Source: Ferrimonas balearica
GTDB lineage: Bacteria > Pseudomonadota > Gammaproteobacteria > Enterobacterales > Shewanellaceae
Assembly: GCF_019802085.1 (NCBI RefSeq)
Contig: NZ_JAHVHV010000001.1
Location: forward strand, 992,001-1,056,000
Length of the DNA: 64,000 bases
Direction of reading: 5' to 3'
Below, one piece after another: positions 1 to 8,234 of the stretch (positions within the stretch are counted from its first letter, which is position 1; each line of letters begins with the position of its first letter). The notes below the pieces were generated by a model, which was not told the DNA's origin, ran no database searches, and saw only the letters and a list, made by a program, of their open reading frames with translations. Position numbers and translations under genes: made by a program.

Positions 1-821
1 GCTCCAAGGGCGAAACCATCCTGGGTGGGGACGACAAATCCGGCATTGCGGCCATCATGGAGGCGGTGCGCAGCCTGCGTGAGCAGGGCCAGGCCCACCA
101 GAGCATTGAGCTGGCGCTGACCGTCAACGAGGAGTGCGGCCTGCACGGCTCCAAGGCGTTCGACATGACCGCCGTCCAGTCCCAGCACGCCATTGTGCTG
201 GACTCCGGTGGCCCCATTGGCACAGTGATCACCGTGGCCCCGGGGCAGGAGAGCCTGAGCGTGACCGTCACCGGTAAGCCCGCCCACGCCGGCCTGGCCC
301 CGGAGACCGGGATCAACGCCCTGACCGTGGCGGCGGATGCCATCGGTAAGATGAAGCTCTCCCGCATCGACGAGGAGACCACCGCCAACATCGGTGTGGT
401 TCAGGGGGGCAGCGCCACCAACATCGTGATGCCGAGCCTCACCCTGGAAGCGGAAGCCCGCTCACTGGACGACGATAAGCTGGATGCCCAAGTCAACCAC
501 ATGGTGGCCACCTTTGAAGCGGCCGCCGAGTGTCACGGTGCCCAGGTGAGCATCGAGCGCTCCCGCTCCTACAACGCTTACCGCATCGACGAGGCCGATC
601 CCCTGGTCACCGGCGTGGTTGCGGCCTTTGAGGCCAACGGCGTCCAGGCCCAAACCCAGTCCACCGGCGGTGGCTCCGACGCCAACATCTTTAACGCCAA
701 GGGGCTCAAGACCGTCAACCTCTCCACCGGTATGGCCAAGGTGCACACCTGTGACGAGGAGATCGCGGTGGCGGATCTGGTGGCCATTACCGAGTTTCTG
801 CACACCTACCTGAGCCGCTGA
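1..821 (+). CDS. PepT-like M20 family metallopeptidase, 5' truncated by window edge
   Basis: The reading frame is already open at base 3, so the true start lies upstream of the window. The visible part opens with LGGDDKSGIAAIM, the bridging-Asp motif of peptidase T-like M20 enzymes. It continues with NEECGLHGS (general-base Glu and a metal Glu), VLDSGG (metal Asp), GKPAHAG (dimerisation-domain His) and, near the C-terminus, KVHTCDEEI (last metal His). Members are cytosolic zinc aminopeptidases; the LDSGG form fits the PepT-like group better than tripeptidase T itself, and the substrate is unknown. It ends 21 bases before a strong hairpin terminator and converges on the DUF3861 gene. Confidence 0.85.
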   Translation, partial: SKGETILGGDDKSGIAAIMEAVRSLREQGQAHQSIELALTVNEECGLHGSKAFDMTAVQSQHAIVLDSGGPIGTVITVAPGQESLSVTVTGKPAHAGLAPETGINALTVAADAIGKMKLSRIDEETTANIGVVQGGSATNIVMPSLTLEAEARSLDDDKLDAQVNHMVATFEAAAECHGAQVSIERSRSYNAYRIDEADPLVTGVVAAFEANGVQAQTQSTGGGSDANIFNAKGLKTVNLSTGMAKVHTCDEEIAVADLVAITEFLHTYLSR

Positions 822-840
822 GCGCGGAGCAGGAAAGAAA

Positions 841-869
841 AAGCGCCGCAGACTGCGGCGCTTTTTTTA
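841..869 (+). terminator. Rho-independent terminator, probably bidirectional
   Basis: GCGCCGC (843-849) pairs with GCGGCGC (855-861) around AGACT and is followed by seven T. A-rich sequence on the other side gives a T run on the minus strand as well, so it can serve both the peptidase gene and the converging DUF3861 gene. Confidence 0.85.
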
Positions 870-886
870 TGGCGATGGGGATGACA

Positions 887-1192
887 TCAGGCCTGTGGGC
901 TGGACTTTACCGCCGCTTTCAACGCGCTCATAAACTCGGTGAACTGGGGTTTGAAGCCCTTGAACAGGGGCAGGCGGCGGTACTTAAGCTGGGCTTCGCC
1001 AAAGAGCTTCACACCGATGGCAAAGGCGGTGGCATCGTCTTTTTCCATGGGCAGCTTGCCGCTGAGGGCATCGACAATCTTGTACAGGTCGTCGTGGTTT
1101 CGCACCTGGAAGCTCAGGGCCGGCCGGGACTGAGGGTTGCCCTTGGGATCTTCCAGGTGTTCGACGGTAATACGGTAGAGGTGGCCTTTCAT
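887..1192 (-). CDS. DUF3861 domain protein
   Basis: A 101-residue soluble protein starting MKGHLYRITVEHL, which I recognise as DUF3861; its function is unknown. An in-frame TTG lies four codons upstream, but the ATG at 1192 has GGAGA five bases before it and is preferred. It lies 39 bases downstream of the DUF2798 gene on the same strand, so the two probably form one MarR-controlled transcript. No signal peptide or membrane segment is visible; the protein is rich in Lys and aromatic residues. Confidence 0.7.
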   Translation of the reverse strand: MKGHLYRITVEHLEDPKGNPQSRPALSFQVRNHDDLYKIVDALSGKLPMEKDDATAFAIGVKLFGEAQLKYRRLPLFKGFKPQFTEFMSALKAAVKSSPQA

Positions 1193-1231
1193 CAGGGTCT
1201 CCAAAATGAGGGTAGGGGGGCTTGGCGCAGA

Positions 1232-1723
1232 TCAGCTTTTCAAGAAGCGCTCGATGCGGGGTTTGACGGTCAGCGAGAAGGTCACCATCAGGGTGAGTCC
1301 CACCGGCAGGGCGGCGGCGAAGGCGCTCAGCCAGGCGGATTGGAAGGCGGCCAAATCGGCAATGCCCAGTTGCTGGGCGGTGGTGGTGAAGGCCATCAGG
1401 GACTCCATCACCACCGCCATCACCAGGCCCACTGCCAGGTTGCGCTGCCCCTCGCTGGCCGAGGGCAGCAGGACAGCGGCCAGGCGGGTGAGCAGGGCCA
1501 TCATCAGTGCGCCGATGGGCATCATCACGGCGCTGGCCAACAGGAACGCCTGGCCCCAGGCGGTAAGAAAACCTTCGGCGATCCCCAGGTTCATGTAGGT
1601 CATCACCCCGGTGAGGGTGCCGCCTATGGCGGTCATCATGCCAGCCACCACCAGCACCTTGTGCCGCAACGGGGTGTTGCCGGGCTCGGTTTGGGTCGCA
1701 TCGGAAAAGGTGTGGGTCACCAT
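1232..1723 (-). CDS. DUF2798 family membrane protein
   Basis: A 163-residue protein with four hydrophobic segments (about residues 22-45, 58-80, 92-112 and 130-152), arranged as two two-helix repeats as expected for a tandem DUF2798 protein. Each repeat has a PLRHKV or GQRNLAV entry and a loop rich in small residues. Function is unknown. The ATG at 1723 has AGGAGG six bases upstream. It is divergent from the marR gene, and its promoter overlaps two palindromes that are probably MarR operators, so it is likely the regulated target. Confidence 0.7.
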   Translation of the reverse strand: MVTHTFSDATQTEPGNTPLRHKVLVVAGMMTAIGGTLTGVMTYMNLGIAEGFLTAWGQAFLLASAVMMPIGALMMALLTRLAAVLLPSASEGQRNLAVGLVMAVVMESLMAFTTTAQQLGIADLAAFQSAWLSAFAAALPVGLTLMVTFSLTVKPRIERFLKS

Positions 1724-1758
1724 AGAGGCCTCCTGACTTGAACAACACAGCCAATTAA

Positions 1759-1801
1759 GTTGATAATGTCAACTATAGGGATAAAGGTTGACATTGTCAA
1801 C
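1759..1801. promoter_or_regulatory. Paired operators for the adjacent MarR-type regulator
   Basis: Two 15-bp palindromes, GTTGATAATGTCAAC (1759-1773) and GTTGACATTGTCAAC (1787-1801), share the form GTTGA-N5-TCAAC. Their centres are 28 bp apart. They sit between the divergent DUF2798 and marR genes and cover the DUF2798 promoter, so the linked MarR protein is the natural candidate ligand. That assignment is inference from position. Confidence 0.7.
1772..1800 (-). promoter_or_regulatory. Sigma-70 promoter of the DUF2798 gene
   Basis: On the minus strand a consensus -35 TTGACA (1795-1800) is separated by exactly 17 bases from TATAGT (1772-1777), five of six matches to TATAAT. The -35 lies inside one palindrome and the -10 touches the other, which is the expected geometry for repression. 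Confidence 0.7.
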
Positions 1802-1826
1802 CATGTTGATTGAAAGGTGCCCATCC

Positions 1827-2261
1827 ATGTCTGAACTGACCCCCCTGGAGAGCCTGTTTCGCCTGGTTCATCTGCTCAAGCGCCAGCTGCACCAGCAGAT
1901 AGAGGCGCTGGACTTGGCCATCACCCCCATGCACGTGCGGGTGATGAAGATTGTCCACCGGACACCGCAGTGCACGGCCAATGGGGTGGGGCAGTGGCTC
2001 AACCGGGACAAAGCCCAGGTGACCCGACTGATCAGCACCTTGATTGACCAGCAACTGCTGGTGAAGACCCCCAACCCCCAAGACAAGCGCAGCCAGTACC
2101 TGACGCTGACCGAGTCGGGCCGGGCGTTGATGGGCCGCATCGACGACATCGATGGGGTGCTGATTGAGAGGATGACGCGGGGGATGAGCCCGGCGGAGCA
2201 GGCCGAGTTTCAGCGCCTGGCCGGGCTGATGGCGGACAATTTAGGGGCGTCCGACGCCTGA
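1827..2261 (+). CDS. MarR family transcriptional regulator
   Basis: A 144-residue winged-helix repressor. Helices at LFRLVHLLKRQLHQQ begin the dimer interface. The HTH is around TANGVGQWLNRDKAQVTRLI and the wing is KTPNPQDKRSQYLTLT, with the DxR signature of MarR proteins. Upstream TTG and ATG codons are in frame (1788 and 1803), but both lie in or beside the operator. The ATG at 1827 has GAAAGG at a suitable distance and gives the usual family length. It is divergent from DUF2798-DUF3861 and probably autoregulated; the inducer is unknown. Confidence 0.85.
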   Translation: MSELTPLESLFRLVHLLKRQLHQQIEALDLAITPMHVRVMKIVHRTPQCTANGVGQWLNRDKAQVTRLISTLIDQQLLVKTPNPQDKRSQYLTLTESGRALMGRIDDIDGVLIERMTRGMSPAEQAEFQRLAGLMADNLGASDA

Positions 2262-2289
2262 GGGGGCGGCGCCCATCTGGGGACTGGGC

Positions 2290-2904
2290 TTACCGGCCCT
2301 CCAGGGCCGGCAGCAGCAGCGCCACCAGCCCATCGCTGAACTCGGCGCCGTTCAGTTCGCTGGCGATGGCCGGAGTGAGGCTGGGATAGAGCACCTTGTC
2401 CAGGGTGGCGCTCACCACGGTGTAGACCGCCATCTGCAGGGCACCCTGGCGTTCGCTGCGCTGGCTCGGGTCCAGGTGCTGACCCAGCCACCGCTCCAGC
2501 TGCTGGTACTCCTGCCGTCGGCCCTGCAACTCCGCCACGGTCAGGGCCTGATCACCCAGTCGGGCGTTGAGGTGCACGGTGCGCAGGATGTGGCGCTGGC
2601 GCTCGAAGAACGCGCGGGTCTGGTGGCAGAAGGCGTGCAGGGCGGCCTCCAGGTTGGCCTCCTGGTGGTTCACCAGGGTCAGGTGCCACTGACGAAGCTG
2701 GTCGCCAAAGCGCTGGTAGAGCAGGGGCAGCAGGGCTTCTTTGTCCTTGAAGCGGCGATAGAAGGTGCCCACGGACACCTGGGCCTCTGTGGTGATCTCC
2801 GCCACGCTGATCTGTTCGAAGTACTTGTGCTGGAGGCAGTGGTCCAGGGCGTCCAGCAGTTTCTGCTGGGTCTTCAGGCTGCGCTGCTGCTTGGGGGTGG
2901 TCAT
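2290..2904 (-). CDS. TetR/AcrR family transcriptional regulator
   Basis: A 204-residue protein with a typical N-terminal TetR HTH: KLLDALDHCLQHKYFEQISVAEI is followed by AQVSVGTFYRRFKDKEALL, which holds the recognition helix. The C-terminal ligand-binding half is unassigned. It is divergent from a secreted amidohydrolase, with two matching palindromes in the 87-base gap. One begins about 10 bases upstream of this start codon, so the gene is probably autorepressed. No clear Shine-Dalgarno precedes the ATG. It converges on the marR gene with no visible terminator. Confidence 0.85.
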   Translation of the reverse strand: MTTPKQQRSLKTQQKLLDALDHCLQHKYFEQISVAEITTEAQVSVGTFYRRFKDKEALLPLLYQRFGDQLRQWHLTLVNHQEANLEAALHAFCHQTRAFFERQRHILRTVHLNARLGDQALTVAELQGRRQEYQQLERWLGQHLDPSQRSERQGALQMAVYTVVSATLDKVLYPSLTPAIASELNGAEFSDGLVALLLPALEGR

Positions 2905-2913
2905 CGGGCGACT

Positions 2914-2978
2914 AAATGTGAATCGTGATTTACATTTGTCCAGTCTAGCATTAGTGTATGCGAATCCAAATTCACATA
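2914..2978. promoter_or_regulatory. Paired operators between tetR and the amidohydrolase gene
   Basis: Two 20-bp cores at 2916-2935 and 2958-2977 share ATGYGAAT-N4-ATTYACAT and are 42 bp apart centre to centre, four helical turns. The first also contains TTTACA (2929-2934), a possible -35 for the amidohydrolase; a 17-base spacer leads to a poor -10 (TAGTGT) next to the second site. Binding by the neighbouring TetR protein is inferred. Confidence 0.65.
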
Positions 2979-2991
2979 TTGGCAGGACGCT

Positions 2992-4401
2992 ATGACCCTA
3001 CGCTCACTTGTGCTCACTGGCCTGGCCCTGATGGGGCTGAACCTCGCGCCCCTGGCCGGTGCCTCCCCCTACCAGCGCTTCGACGCGCCTAACCTGGCGC
3101 TGACCAACGCCACGGTGATCGACGGTCGGGACCAGGGGGTGATGAGGGAGACCACCATCCTGGTGGAGGAGGGGCGCATCGTCGCCATCCAGGGGGCCGA
3201 GGCGCCCATCGCCGAGGGTTACACCCGGGTGGACCTTGATGGCCACACGGTGATCCCGGGGCTGGTGATGATGCACGAGCACCTGTTCTACCCCACGGGC
3301 AACGGCCATTACGGTGACATGCTCTACAGCTTTCCCAAGCTCTACCTGGCCGGGGGTGCCACCACCATCCGCACCGCCGGCACCACGGCGCCCTATGGGG
3401 ATCTGGGCGTGGCCCGGGGGGTGGCCCGCGGTCGAGAGATTGGCCCGGACATGAACGTCACCGCCCCCTATCTCAATGGCCCCGGCCTGCCGATCTTAAA
3501 GATCCACCCGCTGCGAGACGCGCAAAACGCCCACGACCTGGTGACCTACTGGCAGTCGGAGGGGGTGGAGTCGTTCAAGCTCTACATGCAGATCCGCCAG
3601 GACGAGATGGAAACGGCACTGAAGCTGGCCCACGAACGGGGCCAGACGGTTACCGGCCACCTCTGCTCCATCACCCTGGGGCAGGCGGCGGAGCTGGGGA
3701 TCGACAACATCGAGCACGGCTTTATCACCGCCACCGATTTTGTCAGCGACAAGCAAGCGGACACCTGTCCCGACGGCCAAAGCGTCAAAGCCTCACTGCT
3801 GGCACTGCCGGTGGACAGCCCCAAGATGGCGGCGCTGATCGACAAGCTGGTGGCCAATAACGTGGCGATCACCTCCACACTGACCATCTACGAAACCTTC
3901 GCCAAGGGCCGGCCCATCGCCTACTCCGAAGCCCTGGCACAGATGACCCCCCACGTGCGGGAGCTCTACCTGTCCCGCTGGTCCGCCATCCAGCAAAGCG
4001 ACAGCGAGCAGTGGCGCGAGCTGCTGGCCAAGGAGATGGCCTGGGAGAAGCGCTTTGTGGAGGCCGGCGGCACGCTTTTGGTGGGTACGGATCCCACCGG
4101 ATACGGCGGGGTGGTGGCGGGTTGGTCCAATCTTAGGGCCCTGGAGCTGCTGCTGGAAACCGGCTTCACCCTGCCTGAAGCGGTGCGCATCGCCAGCTAC
4201 AACGGCGCGCACTTTCTCGGTCGCGATCACGAGGTGGGCACCATCGAGGTGGGTAAGCGGGCGGACCTGGCGATATTTAGCAGCGATCTGACCGGCGATT
4301 CGGCCAACTTCAAGGGGATCCGCTACACCATGAAAGCGGGCAAGCTCTACGACAGCCAGGCGATCTTTGCCGATCTCAAGGGCATCGTCGGCCTGCACTG
4401 A
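2992..4401 (+). CDS. Secreted amidohydrolase family protein
   Basis: A 469-residue protein with a Sec signal peptide (hydrophobic residues 5-24, cleavage near LAGAS). It belongs to the metal-dependent amidohydrolase superfamily, in the group with imidazolonepropionase-like and Xaa-Pro dipeptidase-like enzymes. Visible ligands are HEH in VIPGLVMMHEHL, a candidate bridging Lys in VESFKLYM, His in VTGHLCS and NIEHGF, and Asp in LVGTDPTG. The C-terminal HFLGRDHEVGTIEVGKRADL is typical of the superfamily. The location should be periplasmic; the substrate cannot be read from sequence. It is divergent from tetR and ends before a strong terminator. Confidence 0.8.
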   Translation: MTLRSLVLTGLALMGLNLAPLAGASPYQRFDAPNLALTNATVIDGRDQGVMRETTILVEEGRIVAIQGAEAPIAEGYTRVDLDGHTVIPGLVMMHEHLFYPTGNGHYGDMLYSFPKLYLAGGATTIRTAGTTAPYGDLGVARGVARGREIGPDMNVTAPYLNGPGLPILKIHPLRDAQNAHDLVTYWQSEGVESFKLYMQIRQDEMETALKLAHERGQTVTGHLCSITLGQAAELGIDNIEHGFITATDFVSDKQADTCPDGQSVKASLLALPVDSPKMAALIDKLVANNVAITSTLTIYETFAKGRPIAYSEALAQMTPHVRELYLSRWSAIQQSDSEQWRELLAKEMAWEKRFVEAGGTLLVGTDPTGYGGVVAGWSNLRALELLLETGFTLPEAVRIASYNGAHFLGRDHEVGTIEVGKRADLAIFSSDLTGDSANFKGIRYTMKAGKLYDSQAIFADLKGIVGLH

Positions 4402-4437
4402 ACATCGGCTAACCCAATCGCCATAGCGAAACCAAGA

Positions 4438-4470
4438 AGCGCCAAAGTCCGGCAGGGCTTTGGCGCTTTT
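4438..4470 (+). terminator. Rho-independent terminator after the amidohydrolase gene
   Basis: AGCGCCAAAG (4438-4447) pairs with CTTTGGCGCT (4458-4467) across a 10-base loop and is followed by TTTT. The minus-strand side has only a broken T tract, so it may also serve the his operon less efficiently. Confidence 0.8.
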
Positions 4471-4474
4471 GGTG

Positions 4475-5080
4475 TTACTGGTGACGCTCGGCCAGGCGGG
4501 CCACCACGTCGGCCATGGGCACCTGCTGCTGCTCCAGCAGCACCGTCAGGTGGTAGAGCAGATCGGCGGTCTCGTCGATGAGGTTTTCCCGGTCATTGGT
4601 GGCGGCGGCCAGGGCCACCTCGACCCCCTCTTCGCCCACTTTCTGGGCCACCCGGCGGGGGTTGCCCTTGAGCAAGGACGCGGTGTAGCTGGCGTCCGCC
4701 GGGGCGTCGCGCCGTGCCGAGACCACCGCCGCCAGGGTGTTCAGAAACGGTTGATTGGCGTCATCATCGAAGCAGCTCTCCACCCCCAGGTGGCAGGTGG
4801 GCCCATTGGGCTTGGCTTGCACCAGCACCGCATCGTTGTCGCAGTCGCTGCCCAGGGTGACCAGCTCCAGCACATGGCCGGAGCTTTCGCCCTTGGTCCA
4901 CAGGCGGTTCTTGGAACGGCTGTAGAAGGTGACTCGACCGGTTTCCACCGTTTTGGCCAGGGCTTCGGGGTTCATGTAACCGAGCATCAGCACCCGGCCG
5001 GTCAGGTGGTGCTGCACCACGGCGGGCACCAGGTTGTCCATCTTGTCCCAGTCGATTTGGGGAAGGGAGGTTTGAGTCAT
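4475..5080 (-). CDS. hisIE: Bifunctional phosphoribosyl-AMP cyclohydrolase / phosphoribosyl-ATP pyrophosphatase
   Basis: A 201-residue fusion catalysing steps 2 and 3 of histidine biosynthesis. The N-terminal HisI domain (1-115) has [25 protein letters not shown] and [10 protein letters not shown], plus the zinc-binding GPTCHLG...SCF region. The C-terminal HisE domain (about 118-201) has [11 protein letters not shown] and the [13 protein letters not shown] helix. The ATG at 5080 overlaps the hisF stop in an ATGA junction, which rules out the longer upstream frame. It is the last gene of the operon. Confidence 0.95.
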   Translation of the reverse strand: MTQTSLPQIDWDKMDNLVPAVVQHHLTGRVLMLGYMNPEALAKTVETGRVTFYSRSKNRLWTKGESSGHVLELVTLGSDCDNDAVLVQAKPNGPTCHLGVESCFDDDANQPFLNTLAAVVSARRDAPADASYTASLLKGNPRRVAQKVGEEGVEVALAAATNDRENLIDETADLLYHLTVLLEQQQVPMADVVARLAERHQ

Positions 5081-5850
5081 GGGCGTACCACCACCTGTTG
5101 TTCGAGCAGGTATTGCTTCAGTTGCGGGATGGGGATGATCCCCTTGTGAAAGACCGAGGCGGCCAGGGCGCCGTCGACGCGGGCCTGCTTGAACACTTCG
5201 GCAAAGTGTTCCTTGGCCCCGGCGCCGCCGGAGGCGATGAGGGGCACCGAGCAAACGTCCCGCACCGCGGCCAGCTGCTCAATGTCGTAACCTTGGCGGA
5301 CGCCGTCCTGGTTCATCACGTTCAGTACGATTTCGCCGGCGCCCCGTCGGATCACCTCCTGGCACCACTGAAGGGTGTCCCAGGCCGTATCGCGGGTCGA
5401 GGCTTCCGAGCCGGTGAACTGCTTTACCCGGTAGCGGCCGCTGTCGGCGTCGAACCAGGAGTCGATCCCCACCACAACGCACTGGCGTCCGAAGCGGTCG
5501 TTGAGCCGGTTGATCAGGTCCGGATCGGACAGGGCAGGGCTGTTGACCGAGATCTTATCGGCGCCATCGGCCAGGATCTTCTGGGCATCCTCGATGGTTT
5601 TGATCCCCCCAGCCACGCAGAAGGGGATGTCCAGCTGCTCCGCCACCCGGGCCACCCAGCTCTTGTCCACGGTACGGCCGTCGGCGCTGGCGGTGATGTC
5701 GTAGAACACCAGCTCATCCGCCCCTTCGGCGGCGTAGCGGGCGGCCAGGTCGACAATTTCACCGACGATCTCGTGGTTGCGGAACTGGACGCCCTTGACC
5801 ACCTGGCCGTTCTTCACGTCCAGGCAGGGGATTATCCGTTTTGCCAGCAT
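5077..5850 (-). CDS. hisF: Imidazole glycerol phosphate synthase, cyclase subunit
   Basis: A 257-residue TIM barrel that pairs with HisH to make IGP and AICAR. It begins [20 protein letters not shown], with the catalytic Asp in CLDVK and the second catalytic Asp in GIDSW. Phosphate-binding loops are at CVAGGIK and LIASGGAGA. The start overlaps the hisA 3' end by 19 bases and the stop overlaps hisIE by 4, so translation is coupled on both sides. Length matches the E. coli protein. Confidence 0.96.
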   Translation of the reverse strand: MLAKRIIPCLDVKNGQVVKGVQFRNHEIVGEIVDLAARYAAEGADELVFYDITASADGRTVDKSWVARVAEQLDIPFCVAGGIKTIEDAQKILADGADKISVNSPALSDPDLINRLNDRFGRQCVVVGIDSWFDADSGRYRVKQFTGSEASTRDTAWDTLQWCQEVIRRGAGEIVLNVMNQDGVRQGYDIEQLAAVRDVCSVPLIASGGAGAKEHFAEVFKQARVDGALAASVFHKGIIPIPQLKQYLLEQQVVVRP

Positions 5851-6569
5851 GCCAGGGCCTCCTCGATGGTGAAGCGGCCGGCCAGCAGGGCCTTGCCGAT
5901 GATGATGCCGCCGATGTTGATCGCCTTGAGGGCGCGCAAGTCGTCCAGCTCGGCGATGCCACCGGAAGCCTGCCAACGCACGCCGGGGTAGGTGGCGATA
6001 AGACGCTCGTAGAGGGTCACGTTGGGACCGGTCAGCATGCCGTCGCGATCCACGTCGGTGCAAAGCACGTCGGTCAGTCCCGCTTCCAGCAGCGGGGCGA
6101 TCACCTCAGACAGCCGTTTGCCGGAGCCTTTCTGCCAGCCGTGGGTCAGCACTTCCGGCTCACCCTGCTCATCCAGACGCACATCCAGGGCGACGGTTAT
6201 GCGTTCGGCGCCGTATTGCTGCATCCAGCGGGCCACCCGCTCGGGCTGGCTGACGGAGAGAGAGCCGATCACCACCTTGGCCACGCCAATGGCCAGCAGG
6301 GCTTTGACGTCTTCCTCGCTACGCACCCCGCCCCCCACCTGGATGGGCGCCTTAAGGTTCTGCACCAGGTGCTCGATGGTCTTCAGTTGACGGTTGGCGG
6401 GGTCCTTGGCGCCGTCGAGATCCACCAGGTGCAGCAGGGCACTGCCGGCGTCCTGGTAGGCCTTGAGTTGGGTCAGGGGATCGTAGGCGAACTCGGTGAC
6501 GGCGTTGAAATCGCCCTTTTCCAGGCGGACAACTTTACCGCCGATGAGATCAATGGCCGGGATGATCAT
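5832..6569 (-). CDS. hisA: ProFAR isomerase
   Basis: A 245-residue TIM barrel, 1-(5-phosphoribosyl)-5-[(5-phosphoribosylamino)methylideneamino]imidazole-4-carboxamide isomerase. The start [16 protein letters not shown] carries the catalytic Asp of AIDL; the second catalytic Asp is in [11 protein letters not shown]. Phosphate sites are at VGGGVRS and ASGGIAEL. It overlaps hisH upstream by 4 bases (ATGA) and hisF downstream by 19. Confidence 0.96.
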   Translation of the reverse strand: MIIPAIDLIGGKVVRLEKGDFNAVTEFAYDPLTQLKAYQDAGSALLHLVDLDGAKDPANRQLKTIEHLVQNLKAPIQVGGGVRSEEDVKALLAIGVAKVVIGSLSVSQPERVARWMQQYGAERITVALDVRLDEQGEPEVLTHGWQKGSGKRLSEVIAPLLEAGLTDVLCTDVDRDGMLTGPNVTLYERLIATYPGVRWQASGGIAELDDLRALKAINIGGIIIGKALLAGRFTIEEALACWQNG

Positions 6570-7153
6570 GCTTTGAGCTCCAGGAAATTCTTCAAGATAC
6601 GGGCACCGACTGGGCCGGAGCGCTCGGGGTGGAACTGCACCCCCATGATGTTGCCCCGACCCACGGAGGCGGAGAAACGCTGGCCGTACTGGGTGCTGGC
6701 CAGGGTCAGGGGGCCCTCCGCCACGCCGTAGCTGTGGACAAAGTAGACGTAATCGCCCGGCTTCACCCCGGCAAACAGGGGGTGGTCGGTGGGCGTCAGG
6801 GTGTTCCAGCCCATGTGGGGCAGGGGTTGTTCCCCCGCCTTCAAGCGCTCTGTCTTGAAGGGCAGCAGGCCCGGCAGGACGGTGTTGCCCTCCTCCGAGG
6901 CCGCCCCCAGCAGCTGCATCCCCAGGCAGATCCCCAGTAGGGGCTGCTGGATCTGCGGCAGCACCGTCAGCAGGCCCCGCTCGCGCAGCTGCACCATGGC
7001 GGCCTGGGCGGAGCCGACGCCGGGGAGGATCACCCGGTCGGCGCTCAGGATGGTGCGGGCATCGGCGCTCACCTGGGGGGCATCCCCCAGGCGCTCCAGG
7101 GCAAAGCGAACCGAGGCGAGGTTGGCACAGCCGGTGTCGATGATTACGGTCAT
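6566..7153 (-). CDS. hisH: Imidazole glycerol phosphate synthase, glutaminase subunit
   Basis: A 195-residue class I glutamine amidotransferase that delivers ammonia to HisF. The oxyanion strand is ILPGVGS and the nucleophile Cys lies in LLGICLGMQLL. The His-Glu pair is in GVQFHPERSG. It starts 13 bases after the hisB stop and overlaps hisA by 4 bases. Confidence 0.96.
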   Translation of the reverse strand: MTVIIDTGCANLASVRFALERLGDAPQVSADARTILSADRVILPGVGSAQAAMVQLRERGLLTVLPQIQQPLLGICLGMQLLGAASEEGNTVLPGLLPFKTERLKAGEQPLPHMGWNTLTPTDHPLFAGVKPGDYVYFVHSYGVAEGPLTLASTQYGQRFSASVGRGNIMGVQFHPERSGPVGARILKNFLELKA

Positions 7154-7166
7154 GGTTCGCTTCCTT

Positions 7167-8234
7167 TTACAGCACGCCTTTGGAGGAGGGCAGGGCGTTG
7201 CCCTCCTTGGTTATCGCCTGACGCAGGGTGCGGCCCAGGGCCTTGAACAGGGCCTCCACTTTGTGGTGCTCGTTGTCCCCCGCCACCTTGATGTTCAAGG
7301 TGCAGGCCAGGCCGTCGGCGAAGCTGCGGAAGAAGTGGGGCACCATCTCGGTGGCCATGCCGCCGACCGCATCGCGCTGGAACTGGGCGTCAAACACCAG
7401 GTAGGCCCGGCCGGAGAGATCCAGCAGGCAGTGGGCCTCGGTTTCGTCCATCGGCAGGGAGAAGCCAAAGCGGCCGATTCCCCGCTTGTCCCCCAGGGCC
7501 TCGCGCAGTGCACCACCCAGGGCCAGGGCCGCGTCCTCGACGCTGTGGTGGTCGTCGATGGCCAGATCGCCGGTCATGGTCAGCTCCAGGGCGAACCCGC
7601 CGTGGGTGGCGATCTGATCCAGCATGTGGTCGAAAAAGCCGATACCGGTGTCGATGCGGTTGGGGCCGGTGGCGTCGAGGTTCACCTTGACCTGGATGTC
7701 GGTCTCCGAGGTGGTGCGGCGCAGCTCGGCGGTGCGGTCCTGACCGGTCAGCTGTTTGGCGATGGCGGGCCAGTTGTTGGTGGCCGGATCGTACTGGATC
7801 CCCCGCACCCCCATGGCCTGGGCCAGCTGGATGTCGGTCTGACGGTCACCGATGACGTAGGAGCGTTCGAAGTCCACCTTGCCCGCCACCAGGTAGGGCT
7901 GCACCAGCCCCAGCTTGGGCTTGCGGCAGCTGCAGTTGTCGCTGTCGAAGTGGGGGCAGATCAGCACCTCGTCGAAGCGGATCCCCTGGCTTTCGAAAAT
8001 CGCCATCATCATCTGGTGGGGGGCATCGAACTCCGCCTGGGGAAAGCTGTCGGTGCCCAGGCCATCCTGGTTGGAGACCATCACCAGGCGGTAACCGGCG
8101 TCCTGCAGTTCGCGCAGCACCGGGATCACCATGGGCTCCAGCTTGAGCTTGTCCAAGCGGTCCAGCTGTTTGTCGACGGGCGGCTCCTCCACCAGGGTGC
8201 CGTCGCGGTCAATAAAGAGGATGGGCTGTTTCAT
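7167..8234 (-). CDS. hisB: Bifunctional histidinol-phosphatase / imidazole glycerol-phosphate dehydratase
   Basis: A 355-residue fusion, the length of E. coli HisB. The N-terminal HAD phosphatase domain (1-165) has [13 protein letters not shown] with the nucleophile Asp, and a zinc-binding loop with [15 protein letters not shown]. The C-terminal dehydratase domain has [15 protein letters not shown] and [11 protein letters not shown] metal-binding His clusters. The open frame continues upstream, but the ATG at 8234 overlaps the hisC stop as ATGA and matches the family start [12 protein letters not shown]. It performs steps 6 and 8 of the pathway. Confidence 0.96.
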   Translation of the reverse strand: MKQPILFIDRDGTLVEEPPVDKQLDRLDKLKLEPMVIPVLRELQDAGYRLVMVSNQDGLGTDSFPQAEFDAPHQMMMAIFESQGIRFDEVLICPHFDSDNCSCRKPKLGLVQPYLVAGKVDFERSYVIGDRQTDIQLAQAMGVRGIQYDPATNNWPAIAKQLTGQDRTAELRRTTSETDIQVKVNLDATGPNRIDTGIGFFDHMLDQIATHGGFALELTMTGDLAIDDHHSVEDAALALGGALREALGDKRGIGRFGFSLPMDETEAHCLLDLSGRAYLVFDAQFQRDAVGGMATEMVPHFFRSFADGLACTLNIKVAGDNEHHKVEALFKALGRTLRQAITKEGNALPSSKGVL

